Positions 57,101 through 63,100 of a DNA stretch of 64,000 bases are shown piece after piece (position 1 is the first letter of the stretch; each line of letters starts with the position of its first letter). The notes under the pieces were generated by a model that saw only the letters and a list, made by a program, of their open reading frames with translations, had not been told where the DNA came from and did not search any database. This DNA comes from CAYYNP01 sp964472545 (GTDB taxonomy: Bacteria > Planctomycetota > Planctomycetia > Pirellulales > Thermoguttaceae), in assembly GCA_964472545.1 (NCBI GenBank), contig CAYYNP010000013.1, positions 1 through 64,000 on the forward strand, read 5' to 3'. A program made the translations under genes and the position numbers.

Positions 57101-60100
57101 ATGTCGGTGATATCGACATCGACTTCGACGAAGATGTTGAAGAACGATTCGGCTGGGAACGAAGCGTCGCCCGATGGCAGGCCGATCTCGACAAAGACGT
57201 CGAAGAACGAATCGATACGGGCTGTCCCTCCCAGACCCGGCAGCACGGCCGGATCGCCCTGAGCGCTGGGGGCCATCCGCAGGCTGACGATCTCGACGCC
57301 GGTGCCCGGGAAGGCAACCGGGCCGGTCGAGTGATACTCGGCATCGGGAACCGGGAACGTGTCGCTGGGCGTCACCACCGTGGCGGTCGGATCGAGCGTG
57401 GGGTCGACCGGACGGAAGATCCGCACGGCGTCGTCGGGCGCCGGGGAGTTGGGGTCGCGCGGCCGCGTCTTCCAGCCGAACGGATACTGCGGTTCCGTCC
57501 CGTCGGCGTAGACCGCCGCGATACTCACCCAGTAGATGTTCTCCTCACCCTTCTGATGGAACCACTCGTCTTGCGGCAGCAGATGCTCGAAGAGGAAGGT
57601 CGCCTCCATCGGGGCCTGCGGATTGCGCGGATCGAAGTCCCAGCCGACGAACTTCCAAGGCACGTCCGTGGCGGTGGCCTCCCAGATCAGGCGGCCGGGA
57701 TGACTGAAGGAGTCGACCGTGGTGTCGGCCGGCACGTCGGTCCAGATGCCGAGGTGGAACGCTTCGGGCATCTCCGGCGGGTCGGGCTGCTCCCAACCGA
57801 CGAACGAGCCCCACCAGTGGACGTCGGTCACCGGATCGGGCGTGATGCAAAGCCAATCGTCGGCCACGATCTGTTCGCTGCCGTAAACCGTCGGCTCGTC
57901 CCAGCCGTAGAAGACGTTGTCGCCCTCGTGCAACTTCGGCGGCTGTTCCCATTTCGGTATCGACAGCGGCACCACGTGGATCGTAACCGTGGTCTCGGCC
58001 GAGTCGTCCTCGCCGTCGTTGGCCACGTAGGTGAAACTGTCGGTGCCCTCGAAGCCGGGATTCGGCGTGTAGACGAAGGAGCTATCTGCGTTGAGCGTGA
58101 GCGTTCCGTCCGACGGGTCGGAGGTCTTAGCGGCCGTGAGTAACTGCAAGCCTGTGTCGGCGTCGTAATCGTTGTCCAACACGTCGATCAGGTTGTCGAC
58201 GCTGTCGACGAGCACCTTTACATCGTCGGGATAGGCCTCCGGCGGGTCGTTCACCGGATTGATCGTCACGGTTACCGTGGCCGAGTCGGTCGCGCCGGCG
58301 GCGTCGACCAGGTAGTAGGTGAACGTATCAATCCCCGAAACCTCGCCCGAGGGCGTGTACTGCACCACGCCGTCGACCAGATCCACCGTGCCGTGCGTGG
58401 CCACGCCGACGCTGTCGACCTTCAGCGGAGCCTCGCCGGTGTCGTTGTCCAGGACGGGAATCACCACGTTCACGTCGCCCTCGTTGGCCGTTGCCGTATC
58501 GTCCACTGCGTCGGCCGTGCCCTCGTCGGCAGTGATCGGCACTGCCACCTTCAGGTCCGAAACGGTCGAGCCGTCGTACGCCCGCACGGTGAACGGGTAG
58601 ACCGTGTTGCCCGCGCCGTTCTCCCCCTCCTCGGCAACCCCGGCCAACGGAGCGTTCCACACCAGGCGGTCGCCCGGGTGAACGGTCGTCTCGCCGGGGA
58701 TCACCGGCTGGCCGTCGAGCGACAAATCGCCGTAATCGACCGACTCGATACGGAAGCCGATCATCGCATCGTCGGGGTCCCAGGCCAGGCCGGCGGCCAC
58801 CATCCGGTCGAACTCGATAATCACCTCTTCCCACGGCAGGCGGATTCTCATTTCCCGGAATCGCTCGATCTGCGGCAGGCCGTTATCGTCGTCGTAGAAG
58901 ATCGGGAAGTTCGTGGTGGTGGCCTCCCACGGGTGCTCGCGAGAATCGGCCGCCGTTCCGCCGGGGCCTTCGCCGTCGTCGGCGTAGCCGTCGTGGGTGT
59001 AGGCGTAGCGGTAGACGTCGTGGGAGTTGTCGTGGTTCTTGAGCCCCTCGATATACGCGGCGGCAAAACCGTCGCCCCAACTGTTCTCGTAGTGGTTGGT
59101 CGCCGCGGAGCCGTGCTGGGTGGCGGCCAGCGGCAGCAGGTTGTCGAGCATGCCGCCAGCGTAGCACTGGGTAAACACGAACGTATGGTGGCCGGCGTCG
59201 ACGTCGTCGAGCCAATCGGCCAAATCTTCGTCGGTGATGCTGTCGCCCCAACCGCTGAGAACTTCTTCGCCGGTGGTTCCCGACATGCCGTACGATCCGC
59301 CGCCGTGGTCGAACGACCAGAAGAAGAAGTGGTCGTTGGCGTCGATGCGATTGGCCACGGTAGTGGTCAGCGTGGTTTCCAGATTCGGCCCGGTGCCCGA
59401 GAGTACGTGGGTGGCGTACGACATGTCGGAGTTGATCGTACCGCCCGACGTGGTCAAGTCGGCGGCCGCGTCGGTGCCGTCGGCGTAGAGCACGTAGATG
59501 TTGTTGTCGGGCACGTCGTGGACGTCGGTCAGGGTCTCGTACAACTCTTTGACGTTGTCGTAGTACCGCGTGTAGTTCTTGGCCGTGCGGATGCCGCCGG
59601 CGAAGATCACGGCGTAGTTCTCGCTGTCGTCGGGCAGCAGGAATTCCAGGTTGTAATCGGGGTTGACCGCCATGTCGTGGCCGTACATCCGCACGTAATA
59701 GCTTTCGCCGCCGATCGTCGGCAGAACGATCCGTTCGAGGTCGGTAATCGAATTCGAGCTTCCCAGCAAGTTACCGTCGGCGTCGTAGAGTTCCATTTCG
59801 AGGTTGCCGGCCGCGTGGCTGAACCCGGCGTTGACGGTGAGCGTGCCGTCGCTCAGCGCGTTCCACTCGAACCAGTCCTCTTCGCCGGGTTGGTGCAGCC
59901 CCAGGCCGGTGCGGGTCTGGTTGAAGTAGCCCAGGCCGATCGCCGTGGACAGCGTGTCGTTGGGCTCGAAGTGGTCGATCGTGATGTTCGGCCGGATCGC
60001 GACCGGGTGGTCTTCCACCTCGCCGTCGTCGGCCGCCCCGGTCGGCAGCAGGCCGCCGGCGCTGCTGATCCGCACCCGGGCGAACGTGCCTTCGAGCGTG

Positions 60101-63100
60101 GCGTCGGCCGGCACGTTGAACGAGATCGGGTGGATACCGTTGGGCAGGAAACTGCCGTGGATTTGCTCGGACGGTTGCCAGTTCACGTCGCGGTCGAAGT
60201 CGATCCAGGCGTCGACGTACCCCCCGCCGCCGCTGACCTCGACCATGATCGTGCCCGGGCGTCCGGCCACCAACGTGGGAATCTGCACGCCGTCTTCGTC
60301 GTCGTTGCCGTCGCCGTCGTCGCCCTTGGCCGCCGCCTCGGGCTGGCCGTCGGTCTCCAGGTCGGGCTGGTCGTCGTCGCCGCCAAGCCAGGGCCCGCCC
60401 GGCGCGTGTCGGGCACCGTCCAGCGCCAGCGTCGTCGGGTAGCCGACCACCACGAGGTGTTCCGGCGCGTCGCCGAAATCCAATTCCTCGACCGCCTCGC
60501 CGATCTGCACCAAGTGGTCTTCCACCTCGCCGTCGTCGGCCGGGCCGGTTGGAATGGACACGCCCTGCGTACTGATCCGGAACCGTGCGAACGATTCCCC
60601 CAGCACGGCGTCGGTCGGCACCGAAATGTTCCTCGTGTGGGTGCCGTTAACGTAAAACTGGCTCACGACCCGTTCGGAGGTTTCCCACTTGCGGTTGCCG
60701 TTGAAATCGATCCACCCGTAGACGTAGGCGCCGGCGCCCGGACCGCTGACCGTGAGCGTAACGTCGGCCGACTCGCCCGGCACCAGTGGCGAGATCACCA
60801 CGCCGTCTTCGTCGTCGTTGCCGTCGGCGTCGTCGCCGGTGGCGGTCGCATTCGGCTGACCGTTGGGGTCCGCGTCGGGCTGATCGTTGTCGTCGCCCAG
60901 CCACGGGCCGCCGAGCAACACGTGTCGGGCGCCGTCGTCGGCCGCCAGGGTTGCGTAGCCCGCCCCCTCGTCCATCACCGGCGCGTCGCCAAAGTCCATC
61001 GGCGGCACCTGGATCTTCACCAGATAGTCTTCCACTTCGCCGTCGTCTGCCAGACCGATCGGAGTGGCTATGCCTTGCGTGCTGATCCGGAACCGCGCAT
61101 ACGAATCGCCCGGTACTGCATCGGCCGGCACCGAGACACTCGTTGTGCGGGTGCCGTTGACGTGAAAGCCGTTCACGACGCGTTCGGACGCGTCCCACTG
61201 CCGATCGCCGTTGAAGTCGATCCAGCCGTAGACGTAGGCGCCGCCGTTCGGCCCGCTGACTTCATAGGTCACATCGACCGTACGGCCCGTGTAGAGCGTG
61301 GGAATCTGCACGCCGTTTTCGTCATCCTGGTCCTTGACGTCGTCCCCGGTGGCCGTGTTGTTCGGCTGGCCGTTCGGCTCGGCGTCGGGCCGGTCCTCGG
61401 CGTCGCCCAGCCACGGCCCGCCCAGCAGCACGTGCCGGGCGCCGTCGGCGGCCAGCGTCGTCGGGTAGCCCACGCCTTGGTCCAACTCCGGCGCGTCGCC
61501 AAAGTCCATCGGCGGCACCTGGATCTTCACCAGATAGTCTTCCACTTCGCCGTCGTCTGCCAGACCGATCGGAGTGGCTATGCCTTGCGTGCTGATCCGG
61601 AACCGCGCATACGAATCGCCCGGTACTGCATCGGCCGGCACCGAGACACTCGTTGTGCGGGTGCCGTTGACGTGAAAGCCGTTCACGACGCGTTCGGACG
61701 CGTCCCACTGCCGATCGCCGTTGAAGTCGATCCAGCCGTAGACGTAGGCGCCGCCGTTCGGCCCGCTGACTTCATAGGTCACATCGACCGTACGGCCCGT
61801 GTAGAGCGTGGGAATCTGCACGCCGTTTTCGTCATCCTGGTCCTTGACGTCGTCCCCGGTGGCCGTGTTGTTCGGCTGGCCGTTCGGCTCGGCGTCGGGC
61901 CGGTCCTCGGCGTCGCCCAGCCACGGCCCGCCCAGCAGCACGTGCCGGGCGCCGTCGGCGGCCAGCGTCGTCGGGTAGCCCACGCCTTGGTCCAACTCCG
62001 GCGCGTCGCCAAAGTCCATCGGGGGCGTCATGATCTCGACCAGGTAGTCCTCCACCTCGCCGTCGTCGGCCAGGCCGGTCGGGCTGGCTATGCCTTGCGT
62101 ACTGATCCGGAACCGCGCATACGAATCACCCGGTACTGCATCGGCGGGTACGTTGACGCTCAACGTGTATGTCCCGTCGACGCGCCAACCGGTTACGACG
62201 CGTTCGGACAATTCCCACTGGTCGTCGCGGTTGAAGTCGATCCAGCCGGCGACGTAGGCAAGGCTCGACGCTCCGCTGACCTCATAGGTGACGTCCACGC
62301 TCCGGCCGGTGTAGAGCGTCGGGAACTGCACGCCGTCTTCGTCGTCGTTGCCGTTGGCGTCGTCACCCATCGCGGCCGCATCGGGTTGGCCGTCCGGTTC
62401 ACCGTCGGGCTTGTCTTCGTCGTCGCCGAACCACGGCCCGCCGAGCAGCACGTGCCGGGCGCCGTCGCTTCCCAGCAGGGTCGGATAACCCACGCCTTGG
62501 TCCGGCTCCGGCGCGTCGCCGAAGTCCATCGGCGGTTGTACGATTCTCACCAGATGGTCTTCCACCTCGCCGTCGTCGGCCAGACCGGTCGGGCTGGCTA
62601 TGCCTTGCGTACTGATCCGGAACCGCGCATACGAATCACCCGGTACTGCATCGGCGGGTACGTTGACGCTCAACGTGTATGTCCCGTCGACGCGCCAACC
62701 GGTTACGACGCGTTCGGACAATTCCCACTGGTCGTCGCGGTTGAAGTCGATCCAGCCGGCGACGTAGGCAAGGCTCGACGCTCCGCTGACCTCATAGGTG
62801 ACGTCCACGCTCCGGCCGGTGTAGAGCGTCGGGAACTGCACGCCGTCTTCGTCGTCGTTGCCGTTGGCGTCGTCGCCGGTGGCGTCGCCTGTCGGTTGTC
62901 CGTCGGGTTCCAGGTCCGGCTGATCGTCAGAGCCGCCGAGCCACGGCCCGCCTTGCGCGTGCCGGGCACCGTCGCTGCTTAGAAGCGTCGGGTATCCGAC
63001 CACCAACTGCGACTCCGGTGCGTCGCCGAAATCCAACTCGTCGACTTCCTCGGGCTGCGGAATGTAGATCGTCCGCTCGATAACGTGGCCCGTGAAGTTG

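Noticed and set aside
58393..62982. Open frame of about 1,529 codons on the plus strand
   Set aside because: It is antisense to the GEVED arrays. It repeats with the same 510-bp period, reads as Val/Arg/Ala-rich nonsense and has no domains; the minus-strand frame shows clear domains.
53161..63036. Regular repeats considered as a CRISPR or satellite array
   Set aside because: The period is 510 bp, in frame, and encodes GEVED domains; there are no short repeats with unique spacers.
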